DNA of 64,000 nt from Hyphomicrobiales bacterium. Lineage in GTDB: Bacteria; Pseudomonadota; Alphaproteobacteria; Rhizobiales; Rhizobiaceae. The stretch is from positions 1-64,000 of the forward strand of contig UCEZ01000049.1 of the NCBI GenBank assembly GCA_900471525.1. Direction: 5' to 3'. How positions within the stretch are numbered: the stretch's first letter is position 1; the number at the start of each line of letters is the position of its first letter. Made by a program: the position numbers and the translations under genes. Below, piece after piece: positions 55,922-63,846 of this stretch. Under the pieces are notes generated by a model. That model was not told the origin of the DNA, searched no databases, and worked only from the letters and a program-made list of their open reading frames with translations.

Positions 55922-57237
55922 CAGAGCCTCGCTGCCTGGTTCAGGAAGGACTGGTACTGCTCCGGCGGGACGAACGATCCGCCTGTGGTCCAGACCACAT
56001 GGGTTGCGCCCGCAAGGTTGCCGATGTTCTGCTGCTGGCAGAACCGCTTGCCCGCGGGGTGGTTCACGACGAATTCCGGTCCTGCGAAACCGGCCGTCGC
56101 CGACGGTTCGAGACGGATATCCTGTTCCGAATGGGCAAGGCCGAGCCATTTGAACAGGTCGTTGTCTGCGACCGTGAACACGCCTGCAAGCATGTTGCGC
56201 ATGACGGTGGCGACAAAGGCCGACATCCGTGCGACAGCCATGCCGTCGGCCTCGGTTCGATTTGTCAGTCCCACGTCGTATACGGAGACGAGTTCGTCCG
56301 ATCCGCTCATCATGTGAACCAGGGCGCAAGGCGACTGCACGGGCTCGACGAAAAAGCTGTGTACGTTGTCGCCGAATACTTTCTTGGCACCGTAGGTCAC
56401 GCCACCGGGCGCGCCGCCGATCCCGCAAGGCAGATATAGAAACAGCGGATGCTGCGCGTCGACGACGAGACCGAGGGTGTGAAGCTGCTCGGCAAGTTCG
56501 AAGGCGGCGACACTGTAGCCAAGAAAAAGCTGCCGGGACTGCTCGTCGTCTACGAAGTAGATCGACGTGTCGCCTTCCGCCACGAGACGGGCGTTTTCGA
56601 CCGCAACGGTGTAGTCCGCCTGGTGTTGAACGACTTCAACCCCCAGCCTGGTCAGTCTTTCGACCTTCCATGCCTTCGCATCCGACGACATGTGGACCGT
56701 TGCCTTGAAGCCCAGTGCCCGCGCTGCAATGCCGACGCTGAGACCAAGGTTTCCGGTGCTGCCGACGGCGATCGTGTAGGTGGAGAAGAGTGCCTTGGCC
56801 TCGCTCCCCGCCAGCTTCCGGATGTCGTCATGCTTTCCGAGAAGGCCTTCCTGCGTGGCAAGCCGCTCCGCGAAAACGAAGACTTCGTACACGCCGCCGC
56901 GCGCCTTGATCGAACCCGCGACAGGCAGCGCGCTGTCCGCTTTGACGAACACCTTTCCGAACGCCTCGCCGCCGTAACCAAGGGCGTCACGAAGCGTCGT
57001 CAGTTCGATCAACTCGGAACGGATAGCACCGCCGCTACCCTCGAGTTCCGGAAAGCATGTCTCGAGTAGAGGGGCGAGCCGCGCCCAGTTCGCCTGGGCT
57101 TCATCCACCTGATACGGCCGAACGGGAAGTGAAGTGTCGCTGATCGCGCCGGAACGATACTCCGGATTCACCCAAAGCGTCGGCCTGGCTGAGAGAACAT
57201 CCGCTCGGGCGGGGTTGTCGGGAAGGTATATTGTCAT
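55921..57237 (-). CDS. dsdA: D-serine ammonia-lyase
   Basis: PLP enzyme that turns D-serine into pyruvate and ammonia. The 438 residues match DsdA (about 440 in E. coli). The PLP lysine lies in AGSIKARGG, the phosphate-binding loop in [14 protein letters not shown] and the substrate-facing GSTGNLGLS is conserved. The start is set at 57237 ([10 protein letters not shown]), 29 bases from glyA; the frame is open 19 codons further and would then overlap glyA. In a glyA-folD-purU operon it suggests that D-serine is an internal product rather than only an imported substrate. Confidence 0.95.
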   Translation of the reverse strand: MTIYLPDNPARADVLSARPTLWVNPEYRSGAISDTSLPVRPYQVDEAQANWARLAPLLETCFPELEGSGGAIRSELIELTTLRDALGYGGEAFGKVFVKADSALPVAGSIKARGGVYEVFVFAERLATQEGLLGKHDDIRKLAGSEAKALFSTYTIAVGSTGNLGLSVGIAARALGFKATVHMSSDAKAWKVERLTRLGVEVVQHQADYTVAVENARLVAEGDTSIYFVDDEQSRQLFLGYSVAAFELAEQLHTLGLVVDAQHPLFLYLPCGIGGAPGGVTYGAKKVFGDNVHSFFVEPVQSPCALVHMMSGSDELVSVYDVGLTNRTEADGMAVARMSAFVATVMRNMLAGVFTVADNDLFKWLGLAHSEQDIRLEPSATAGFAGPEFVVNHPAGKRFCQQQNIGNLAGATHVVWTTGGSFVPPEQYQSFLNQAARL

Positions 57238-57266
57238 GTCCTGTATCCAAACCGATGATGGGCGTC

Positions 57267-58547
57267 TCAGGGATAGATCGGGAATGCCCTGCAAAGGGCA
57301 TCGACGGCTTCACGGACGCGACTGTGCACGGCGGCTCGTTCTGCTGCGGGCAACGCTTCTGCGTCGAAAACGTCGGCGATCAGGTTGCCGATCGTCTCGA
57401 ATTCGGCAGCCCCGAAGCCGCGCGTTGTCCCAGCGGAGGAACCGAGACGGATTCCCTTCCATTCCGATGGCTTGGCGCTGTCAAAAGGGATCGGGTTCTT
57501 GTTGCTGGTGATGTCAACCGCATAGAGAAGGTCCTGCGCCTGCTGGCCGAGAAGCCCCTTCGAGGAGACATCGACGAGAACGAGGTGCGTGTCGGTTCCG
57601 CCGCTGACGATCCCGACGCCGCGATGCATCAGCACCTTCGCCAGAAGCTGGGCGTTCGCCTTGACGTTCGCGCCATATTGTTTGAACTCGTCAGTCAGCG
57701 CCTCGCCGAGACAGACGGCCTTGCCTGCGATCGTCGCGAGATGGGCGCTTCCCTGCACACCGGGGAATACGGCCGACTGGAACTTCTTCATGAAGTCTTC
57801 GCGGTTCGTCAGGATGAGCCCGCCGCGTGCTCCGCGGAGCGTCTTGGTCGTCGTGCAGGTGACGATATCGGCGTAAGGAACCGGATTGGTGTGCACGCCC
57901 GCGGCAACAAGACCTGCGAAATGCGCCATGTCGACCAGATATACGGCTCCGACCGCATCGGCGATCTTCCGCATACGGGCGAAATCGTATTCGCGCGGAT
58001 ACGAGGAGCCGCCGGAGATGACCAGCTTGGGCTTGTGTTCCAACGCGAGCGTCTCGACGATGTCGTAGTCGATCAGGCCAGTCTCACGACCGACGCCATA
58101 GGAGACGACATTGAACCAGCGGCCCGACTGGTTGGGCTTCGCGCCGTGGCTGAGATGGCCTCCAGCAGCAAGATCAAGGCTGAGCACGGTATCGCCAGGC
58201 TGCAAGAGTGCGAAGAAGATCGCCTGGTTGGCCTGCGTTCCCGAGTGCGGCTGAACGTTCGCGTAGGACACGCCGAACAGTTCCTTGGCGCGGTCGATGG
58301 CTGCGGTCTCGACGATATCGGCATAGTCGGCACCGCCATGGAAACGGTTGCCCGGATAGCCTTCGACGGTCTTGTTGGTGATGACCGAGCCAAGGGCCTC
58401 AAGCGCGGCTGCGCTCACCGAGTTTTCCGAGGCGATGAGTTCGATCTGGCTTTGCTGCCGCGTGCGCTCCCCCTCCAGCGCATTGAAAACCACCGGGTCG
58501 CGCTCTGCGAGTTTCATGTTGAAATATTGGAAAGCTTGGGTGGTCAT
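57267..58547 (-). CDS. glyA: GlyA paralogue, possible alpha-(hydroxy)methylserine hydroxymethyltransferase
   Basis: A 426-residue PLP enzyme of the serine hydroxymethyltransferase family (PLP lysine K235 in CTTTKTLRG; folate and substrate motifs LIASENS and QPHSGTQANQA are kept, as is the carboxylate Arg in KGIRLGSSAGTTRGF). Relative to E. coli GlyA, Tyr55 is Thr60, Tyr65 is His70 and the His before the PLP lysine is Thr234. As I recall, Thr at the Tyr55 position marks alpha-methylserine hydroxymethyltransferases and lets SHMT use D-Ala or D-Ser. It heads the operon that continues with dsdA. AGAGGGAC lies seven bases ahead of the ATG. A housekeeping glyA is presumably elsewhere. Confidence 0.85.
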   Translation of the reverse strand: MTTQAFQYFNMKLAERDPVVFNALEGERTRQQSQIELIASENSVSAAALEALGSVITNKTVEGYPGNRFHGGADYADIVETAAIDRAKELFGVSYANVQPHSGTQANQAIFFALLQPGDTVLSLDLAAGGHLSHGAKPNQSGRWFNVVSYGVGRETGLIDYDIVETLALEHKPKLVISGGSSYPREYDFARMRKIADAVGAVYLVDMAHFAGLVAAGVHTNPVPYADIVTCTTTKTLRGARGGLILTNREDFMKKFQSAVFPGVQGSAHLATIAGKAVCLGEALTDEFKQYGANVKANAQLLAKVLMHRGVGIVSGGTDTHLVLVDVSSKGLLGQQAQDLLYAVDITSNKNPIPFDSAKPSEWKGIRLGSSAGTTRGFGAAEFETIGNLIADVFDAEALPAAERAAVHSRVREAVDALCRAFPIYP

Positions 58548-58673
58548 CGCATGTCCCTCTCGAAAGCCGATTTCATGGAGGGAACTTAATGAAGTCGTAA
58601 TATCAAAAAAAGTTAATAGTTTTTCTTCATTACGTAAGTTATTCTAATGTTTTAAAAATGATTGGGCAGGCTG
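58548..58673. promoter_or_regulatory. Divergent promoter region of glyA and the LysR gene
   Basis: An AT-rich 126-base spacer. An 8-base inverted repeat, TAATGAAG (58587-58594) and CTTCATTA (58625-58632), encloses a poly-A/T centre; ACTTACGTAATGAAG on the minus strand also repeats parts of ACTTAATGAAGTCGTAAT on the plus strand. TTACGTAA at 58630-58637 is a perfect palindrome. This fits a LysR recognition plus activation site controlling the catabolic operon. Confidence 0.55.
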
Positions 58674-59588
58674 ATGGACCTTGGACGACTGCGTACGCTG
58701 CGAGAGCTTTCTATACGAAAGACCATGGCTGCCGTGTCGGAAGCGCTGTATGTTTCACCGTCCGCTATCTCCCAGCAGCTCACCCTGCTCGAGCAGGAAG
58801 TCGGCGCGTCGTTGATTGAGCGCCGAGGTCGCGGAGTGGCCCTTACCGCCGCTGGTCAGGTTCTGGTCGAACATGCGGAACGGGTGTTTGCTGAACTCGA
58901 AACCGCGAAGGCGGACATCCAGAGACTGGAGAATCTGGTCGCAGGCGACATCCGCATCGCGGCGTTTCCCTCAGTCGCCGCGGCTATCATGCCGTCAGCA
59001 ATCCGCAACCTCAAAAGACAGCATCCGCTGCTGAATATAGGGTTCGACGAGATGGAGCCGGAGGAAAGCCTGTCGGCGCTTCGGACATGGCAGACCGACA
59101 TTGCGATCATAGACGACCTGAATGTCCTGGCGGGTGCACTTGATCCTGGCATAAAGACTGTTCCGCTGGCCGAGGACGTGTTCCTGGTGATGATGGGCAG
59201 GGAGCATCCTCTTGCCGAAAAGACAGACGTTACGCTCAACGAATTACGCGACGAATCGTGGGTGATTGATACGGCGTCTTCAAACTACACAAGTATGATC
59301 ACGCAGGCATGCCAAGGCTCAGGTTTCGATCCTCGCATAGTCGCCCGATGCAAAGGATTCGAAGTCAGCGTCGCCCTTATCCGTGAACATTGCGGGATAT
59401 CTATCTTGCCAGGGTTGAGGGCCAGCCGTGACCTTACAGATGTCGAGGTCCGGCCTCTTAAACCGGAAATCCGACGCAAGATATCTCTCGCTTTCCGGAA
59501 AGGGCAAGGTCACAGCCCATTGATAAGGGCGGTGGTCCTTGCTTGCCACCAACGCGCTGCTGAGCTTATGCAGACGACGAAAAGCTAG
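58674..59588 (+). CDS. LysR family transcriptional regulator
   Basis: A 304-residue LysR regulator. The N-terminal HTH (GRLRTLRELSIRKTMAAVSE, YVSPSAISQQLTLLEQEVG) is followed by a periplasmic-binding-like effector domain with IRIAAFPSVAAAIMPSAI. The ATG at 58674 was chosen because it gives the standard N-terminus; a TTG four codons earlier is open. It is divergent from glyA, so it most likely activates the glyA-dsdA-folD-purU-aapJQMP operon in response to a serine derivative. Confidence 0.95.
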   Translation: MDLGRLRTLRELSIRKTMAAVSEALYVSPSAISQQLTLLEQEVGASLIERRGRGVALTAAGQVLVEHAERVFAELETAKADIQRLENLVAGDIRIAAFPSVAAAIMPSAIRNLKRQHPLLNIGFDEMEPEESLSALRTWQTDIAIIDDLNVLAGALDPGIKTVPLAEDVFLVMMGREHPLAEKTDVTLNELRDESWVIDTASSNYTSMITQACQGSGFDPRIVARCKGFEVSVALIREHCGISILPGLRASRDLTDVEVRPLKPEIRRKISLAFRKGQGHSPLIRAVVLACHQRAAELMQTTKS

Positions 59589-60629
59589 AAACTATAGAAG
59601 AGACAGCTCGAAACCCATTTTCACCTAAAGTTCGTCTGTTCCCCGTATACGGCAATGCAAATGTCAAATGGTCGCACATGAGTTCCATTTGGCAGCGATG
59701 GCCGCTTCGGGCCGGTAGCTAACCCTTTGCATCTAAAGAAATGCTAGACCTCCGGTCATTTTGATCAAACGGCGAGCATTAAATATCATTGCCGCTAACC
59801 AAGTTATTTGGTAGCCGCCATACACGGGGGGAAGCGTCAGGAGGGATTCTTGGGTGGGATTTTGGCCGTGTCGTGCGCAATGCCTTGCCACCATATGAGC
59901 TGTCCGTGCCCGAATATCGCTGGACCGGCTGCACTAAAATCCCTCCGCGATGCCGATGGCAAGTTCGCGGCCCGCCCCATCCAAACAATGCTGTTTGCGC
60001 TCATTTCCCGCTGCTAAGACACGCAGTTCAAAGGATGGCAAAGCGCGTCGCGGCGCAGCTGCGCCACGTCGACCGACGATGCCTTGAGCGAAACCTGAAT
60101 CAGGCCGCGGGAATCTAGATGGGAGAATTGGAAGGGAACCCGGCGCACATAATGCCACTTCGCCCCGCGCGCCTTGAGATAGCGCATGGGGTCACGAAGA
60201 ACAGGAGCTGGCATTTTCCGGCTGGCCACGGCAACCCTTTGACAGGTGGTATGTGGTGCCGTTTGTAGTGCATTTTTCGGGGAAAGGTCAACTGACCGAA
60301 ATAGGTATGGTAAATTCCCTAAACGAAATCAATTGCTTGGCTCGAAAGCCAATGGTGCGGTCGAGAAGACTCGCTAAAATTACTCAAAGCCTTATTTTCT
60401 GGACCTTCCGTGGTCCAACGGCGCGTTTTTAGGGGCACTAAAAATCAATAGGTTACAAAACAGCGGTCCAACGTTCGGACACGGTTTGTTCTATCCCTCG
60501 CGTCAAATCATCCACATAATTCGCCCGCTGTGGACAACTGTTGAATACGAATGGACGAATGTCAGCGACGCCACATTGATCTGTTACCCTTTGAGTCGGC
60601 GCTGGGGCGCTACCGCGGAGGCTAAGACC
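59589..60629. other. Accessory-region boundary without intact genes
   Basis: About 1 kb without an intact gene. It contains the integrase remnant (59800-60229), its probable promoter (60262-60291, minus strand: TTGACC, 18 bases, TACAAA) and a GGTCA-AC-TGACC near-palindrome at 60286-60297. No tRNA, attachment repeat or transposase was recognised. Confidence 0.5.
59800..60229 (-). pseudogene. Decayed tyrosine recombinase (integrase) N-terminus
   Basis: A minus-strand frame from the ATG at 60229 begins like DUF6538/phage-type integrases: RDPMRYLKARGAKWHYVRRV and SLKASSVDVAQLRRDAL. It stops at 60014, but similarity seems to continue in another frame (LAAGNERKQHCLDGAGREL and GIAEGF, to 59934), and that stops again with no catalytic Arg-His-Arg-Tyr domain. 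At least one frameshift and loss of the C-terminal half make it non-functional. The 3' limit is approximate. It points to a past integrative element. Confidence 0.6.
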
Positions 60630-61301
60630 TTGAGCACTTGGAAAACGCTTACCCCCGAGCAAAAGGAAAACAGGCGCATATACAGGCGCGAATGGACGCG
60701 CCGGCGGCAACAAATGTGTCCTGAGCTTTATAGAGAAGAGGCCAACAAAGCGGCCAGGAAATGGCACGAAGCAAATCGCGAAAAATCCAGGGCATATGCC
60801 AAAAAGTGGCTTACGAAGACTTTGGAGGAGAGGCCAGAATACGACCGAGAAAAGTCAAGGCGATACTATCAGGAAAACAAGGAGCGCGTCGATGCGCACA
60901 AACGCGAGTACCGTGCTCGCAACCCTGATAAAGTCCGGGAGTGGGAAAGGAGGCGAGAAGCGCGGGATCGTCTCCGGAGGGAGCCTAGTGTCAAGATTCG
61001 TTCGGTTTCCGTGTCAGCCACGGAAGCCAATCACCAGCTGATGCAGCAGAACAAGGCGTTCGCCGCTGCATCTCAATATGTGCCTCGCAACCTGCCACAG
61101 GACATGCGGGATGACATCATCTCCGACATTGTAGTTGCGTGCTTAGAGGTGAAAATTCGGGTCGAGGACGTAAAGAAAAACGTTCCACGGTTCATCAGAG
61201 CCCACAACAAGGCCGCCGGCTACAACATTTCCCTTGATGCTGAGATCGGAGATGGCATGCGGTTGATAGACATCATCACCGAAGAAAATTTGCCGTGGTA
61301 G
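60630..61301 (+). CDS. Basic protein with sigma-like C-terminal segment, phage/mobile-element type
   Basis: A 223-residue protein, very rich in Arg, Lys and Glu from residues 1 to 125 (repeats such as EYDREKSRRYYQENKERVDA and YRARNPDKVREWERRR, similar to the basic arrays seen near HNH-type phage proteins). The C-terminal 90 residues (YVPRNLPQDMRDDIISDIVV to NISLDAEIGDGMRLIDIITE) resemble the region-2-like helices and SLDA turn of RNA polymerase sigma-like phage proteins. The start is a TTG at 60630, eight bases after GGAGG; an earlier TTG at 60486 is open. Function unknown. Confidence 0.62.
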   Translation: MSTWKTLTPEQKENRRIYRREWTRRRQQMCPELYREEANKAARKWHEANREKSRAYAKKWLTKTLEERPEYDREKSRRYYQENKERVDAHKREYRARNPDKVREWERRREARDRLRREPSVKIRSVSVSATEANHQLMQQNKAFAAASQYVPRNLPQDMRDDIISDIVVACLEVKIRVEDVKKNVPRFIRAHNKAAGYNISLDAEIGDGMRLIDIITEENLPW

Positions 61302-61377
61302 CAAAAGGGGCTACGGCCCCTCCGACTTGACACGCGCGTGCATCCTGTCACGTTGCGCGGATAGGATGAGGTAGGCC

Positions 61378-61797
61378 ATGGACATTCCGGGAGCAGTCGC
61401 GACCCTAGCTACCGCCGTTGGCGTTGTAAAAGATCTTCGCGAAATCGATATTGGCTTAGATAAGGCAGAAATGAAGGCCCGCCTTGCTGAACTGATAAGC
61501 AGTTTGGCTGACGTTAAAATGGCCCTCGTTGAAGTCCAGGAAGATGCTCGGGCTAAAGACGCTGAAATAGCTCGCCTGAAAGCCGGTTTCGCAATCAAAG
61601 CTGAAACCATCAAGTTTGAAGGCTTCAGCATGCTCGCTTTTGAAGATGGTACGCCAAGAGGGATGCCGTTTTGTCCTCGGTGCGAAACTATGGACGGCAA
61701 TCTGATCCACCTCGTGGACGCGAGAGGCAATGACTGCCAATGTCCTCAATGCAAATCGATATACGCGAGCGTACCGCGCTATCTTTGGGAGCGTTGA
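61378..61797 (+). CDS. Coiled-coil and zinc-ribbon hypothetical protein
   Basis: A 139-residue protein: a helical N-terminus (about 20-75, with heptad-like LAELISSLADVKMALVEVQE) and a C-terminal zinc ribbon formed by CPRCETMDG and CQCPQCKS. Similar small proteins occur in prophages and mobile islands. GAGGTAGG seven bases ahead supports the ATG. Its stop is immediately followed by the start codon of the DUF3800 gene, so they are one unit. Function unknown. Confidence 0.72.
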   Translation: MDIPGAVATLATAVGVVKDLREIDIGLDKAEMKARLAELISSLADVKMALVEVQEDARAKDAEIARLKAGFAIKAETIKFEGFSMLAFEDGTPRGMPFCPRCETMDGNLIHLVDARGNDCQCPQCKSIYASVPRYLWER

Positions 61798-62682
61798 TTG
61801 ACTTCGACAGCAGCGCGCCTGGACAACGCATTGAGCGAGGCTGAGTTCAGCTACATCGCGTATTTCGATGAAGCTGGAGACCCCGGCATTAAGCGTGTCG
61901 TACCAATCGACAATAGCGGCGGGACGGAATGGTTCTGCGTTGGCTGCGTCGTCGTCCAAGTAGAAAATCTGCAACTGCCCATTGAGTACGTGAGGCGTGT
62001 CAGATCGATCGTCAATTCCTTTCAACGGCCAGACCTGCACTACAAGAATTTAAAGCCGTGGCAGCGGCTATCCGCATGCACAGAGCTTGCGAAAGAAAAG
62101 GTGCGGGTCTTCGCCTTGATTTCAAATAAACAGTCAATGAGAGGTTATAGAAACCCTGCCGCAGAAGCGCTCTCGCAGCACCCTAACGACTATTTCTACA
62201 ACTATTGCATCAGAATTTTATTGGAACGAGTAACTGAGTGGGTGGAGCGCCGCTCCATCAACGATTATGGCGAACCAAGAAAAATAAAGTTAGTTTTCAG
62301 CAAGCGAGGGGGACATTCATATAGGCATGTCGAAACCTATACGAAGCTCCTGGAAATACAGCAGCGCAACGGAAGGCTGTATCAAAGTTTTCGTTCTCCG
62401 AAGTTTTCGGTGCTTGATCCTTCGCTCATCTACGTTGTGCAACACGACCAAGATGCTGGGCTGCAGATGGCGGATATCGTGGCGAGCTCATTTTATCAGG
62501 CCGCACACGCTAGAGCGTTGAATTGGGATGTTGGTCCCGCGAAGGCCCTGAAACCAAGGGTGGCGTCAATCAACGACCGGTATGCTGACAAGGGATTGCA
62601 ACTTCTGCCCTGGCGGTCTTGGAAAACGCCTCTCACCGACAAACAGAAGCAGATTTTCCGATTTTACGGCTACAGAATTTGA
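61798..62682 (+). CDS. DUF3800 domain-containing protein
   Basis: A 294-residue protein of DUF3800, predicted to have an RNase H-like fold. Conserved acidic sites are seen in IAYFDEAGDPG (first strand), LHYKNLK, and QMADIVASSFYQ at the end. DUF3800 genes are frequent in prophages and defence or mobile islands, and a nuclease-like role has been suggested from the fold. The TTG start at 61798 directly follows the preceding stop codon and has GGGAG seven bases ahead. Confidence 0.85.
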   Translation: MTSTAARLDNALSEAEFSYIAYFDEAGDPGIKRVVPIDNSGGTEWFCVGCVVVQVENLQLPIEYVRRVRSIVNSFQRPDLHYKNLKPWQRLSACTELAKEKVRVFALISNKQSMRGYRNPAAEALSQHPNDYFYNYCIRILLERVTEWVERRSINDYGEPRKIKLVFSKRGGHSYRHVETYTKLLEIQQRNGRLYQSFRSPKFSVLDPSLIYVVQHDQDAGLQMADIVASSFYQAAHARALNWDVGPAKALKPRVASINDRYADKGLQLLPWRSWKTPLTDKQKQIFRFYGYRI

Positions 62683-63310
62683 GTGGCGGGCCCCGGTCTT
62701 GTTACCATCGGCTGCGGTAGGTCATCATCCAACGGACGACCGTCAGTTTCGACTGCTGCCCCCTGAACCAGAGCAACCCAAGAGAGTTCCGGCGTATCCC
62801 GCCGCATCCGATGATATAGTATATTTGCGTAATGTGAATCCCTTCGGGCACCTTTTTCGAAGCGCGATGCCGGCCGTCCTCGCCTTCCACAGGCCAACAC
62901 TGTTCTCATGCTTTGCTGCATGCCTGCTGAATGCCGGTGCGGTTTGGTTCTGGTTGCCAGTGTTGATGGGGCGATAGTCAGCGGATTGGGCCGGTAATCC
63001 TATTGTGGGATGGGTCTAACCGCGATGGCCTCGATATCCGCCTTGCCTCTGGCATGATCGGCGCCTACATTGGCTCTAGAAGTCCCTCGCGCTGTTGACC
63101 ACGGATGTACTGGCAGCGGCGTGAGGTGACCACGAGGGGTCGGGTCTAGCCCGACCTTTTTCTTTGGCCGGTCGATCTAGGCGACGAGGCACCTTACTCC
63201 CTTCGGATAGGTTTAACTTACGCGTGCATTCTGCCACTTTGCGGTTGCATCCAGCACCTCACAGCGACGCCGTCCCTGACGAGCGCAATCGACTAAACTT
63301 GGGACCCGTC
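62683..63310. other. Region without a confident gene
   Basis: About 630 bases. Several short open frames on both strands look like chance or remnants; one plus-strand tail (62850-62977) is hydrophobic and Trp/Phe-rich. A strong plus-strand terminator at 63138-63161 has no recognised gene in front of it apart from the DUF3800 gene 450 bases upstream. Confidence 0.4.
63138..63165 (+). terminator. Terminator with no obvious parent gene
   Basis: GGTCGGG (63138-63144) pairs with CCCGACC (63150-63156) around TCTAG, followed by TTTTTCTTT. It either ends the DUF3800 transcript or an unidentified small RNA in 62.7-63.1 kb. Confidence 0.8.
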
Positions 63311-63703
63311 ATGGCTGATGACACCGGGAATGTTTCAAGGAAGGCCCGCGGTCCTGCGGCGTCGACCCAATACGAATTGCGATACTTTGTACGTAAACAT
63401 GACATCCCCACCCAAAGGGCACGTGAGATTCTCAGACAAGCAGGCAAAGACCGCTTCCTGGCGAACAAACTGGCGACTGCCGAATTGCAGCGTGCACGAT
63501 CTGTGGCTCCGGAAGAGATCGCCAACAAAGGGCGATATCGCTCTTTCCAGGGGAATGGGAAGAAGAGAGCGCTATCTGTCCGTGTCGACGACGAAGTGGC
63601 GGTACACTTTCTAGCCATGGGTGAAGGCTGGCAAGACCACGTAAACGATGCCCTGCGCAAAGCGGCGGGTCTCAGCGATGGTTCGGGGGAGAGTGATTAT
63701 TGA
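63311..63703 (+). CDS. DUF3606-like plus BrnA-antitoxin-like fusion protein
   Basis: A 130-residue protein. Residues about 15-60 (STQYELRYFVRKHDIPTQRA and EILRQAGKDRFLANKLA) resemble DUF3606. The C-terminal part (KKRALSVRVDDEVAVHFLAM and GWQDHVNDALRKAAG) resembles the ribbon-helix-helix DNA-binding part of BrnA antitoxins. No BrnT toxin gene precedes it, so it is an orphan. It may be a small DNA-binding regulator. The ATG at 63311 was chosen because the frame upstream is not family-like. Confidence 0.65.
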   Translation: MADDTGNVSRKARGPAASTQYELRYFVRKHDIPTQRAREILRQAGKDRFLANKLATAELQRARSVAPEEIANKGRYRSFQGNGKKRALSVRVDDEVAVHFLAMGEGWQDHVNDALRKAAGLSDGSGESDY

Positions 63704-63846
63704 AAACCGCACAGCTTCCCACAGACGCGCGTCAGGTCTTTGGTCAGCACTGAACACCGGAAATCGGCATTCCAAGCTTCTCCGTGCCCGCTTGCAGGCA
63801 GGGAACCTTCGGTGCGGTACAAAGGATACGTCCCCGCCGGCTTATT

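Noticed and set aside
49751..58547. Sarcosine/glycine-betaine catabolic operon
   Set aside because: glyA, folD and purU also occur there, but sarcosine oxidase subunits (soxBDAG) are missing and dsdA is present instead.
62582..62977. 131-codon plus-strand frame after DUF3800
   Set aside because: Half overlaps the DUF3800 gene; the rest is a hydrophobic tail without its own start signal.
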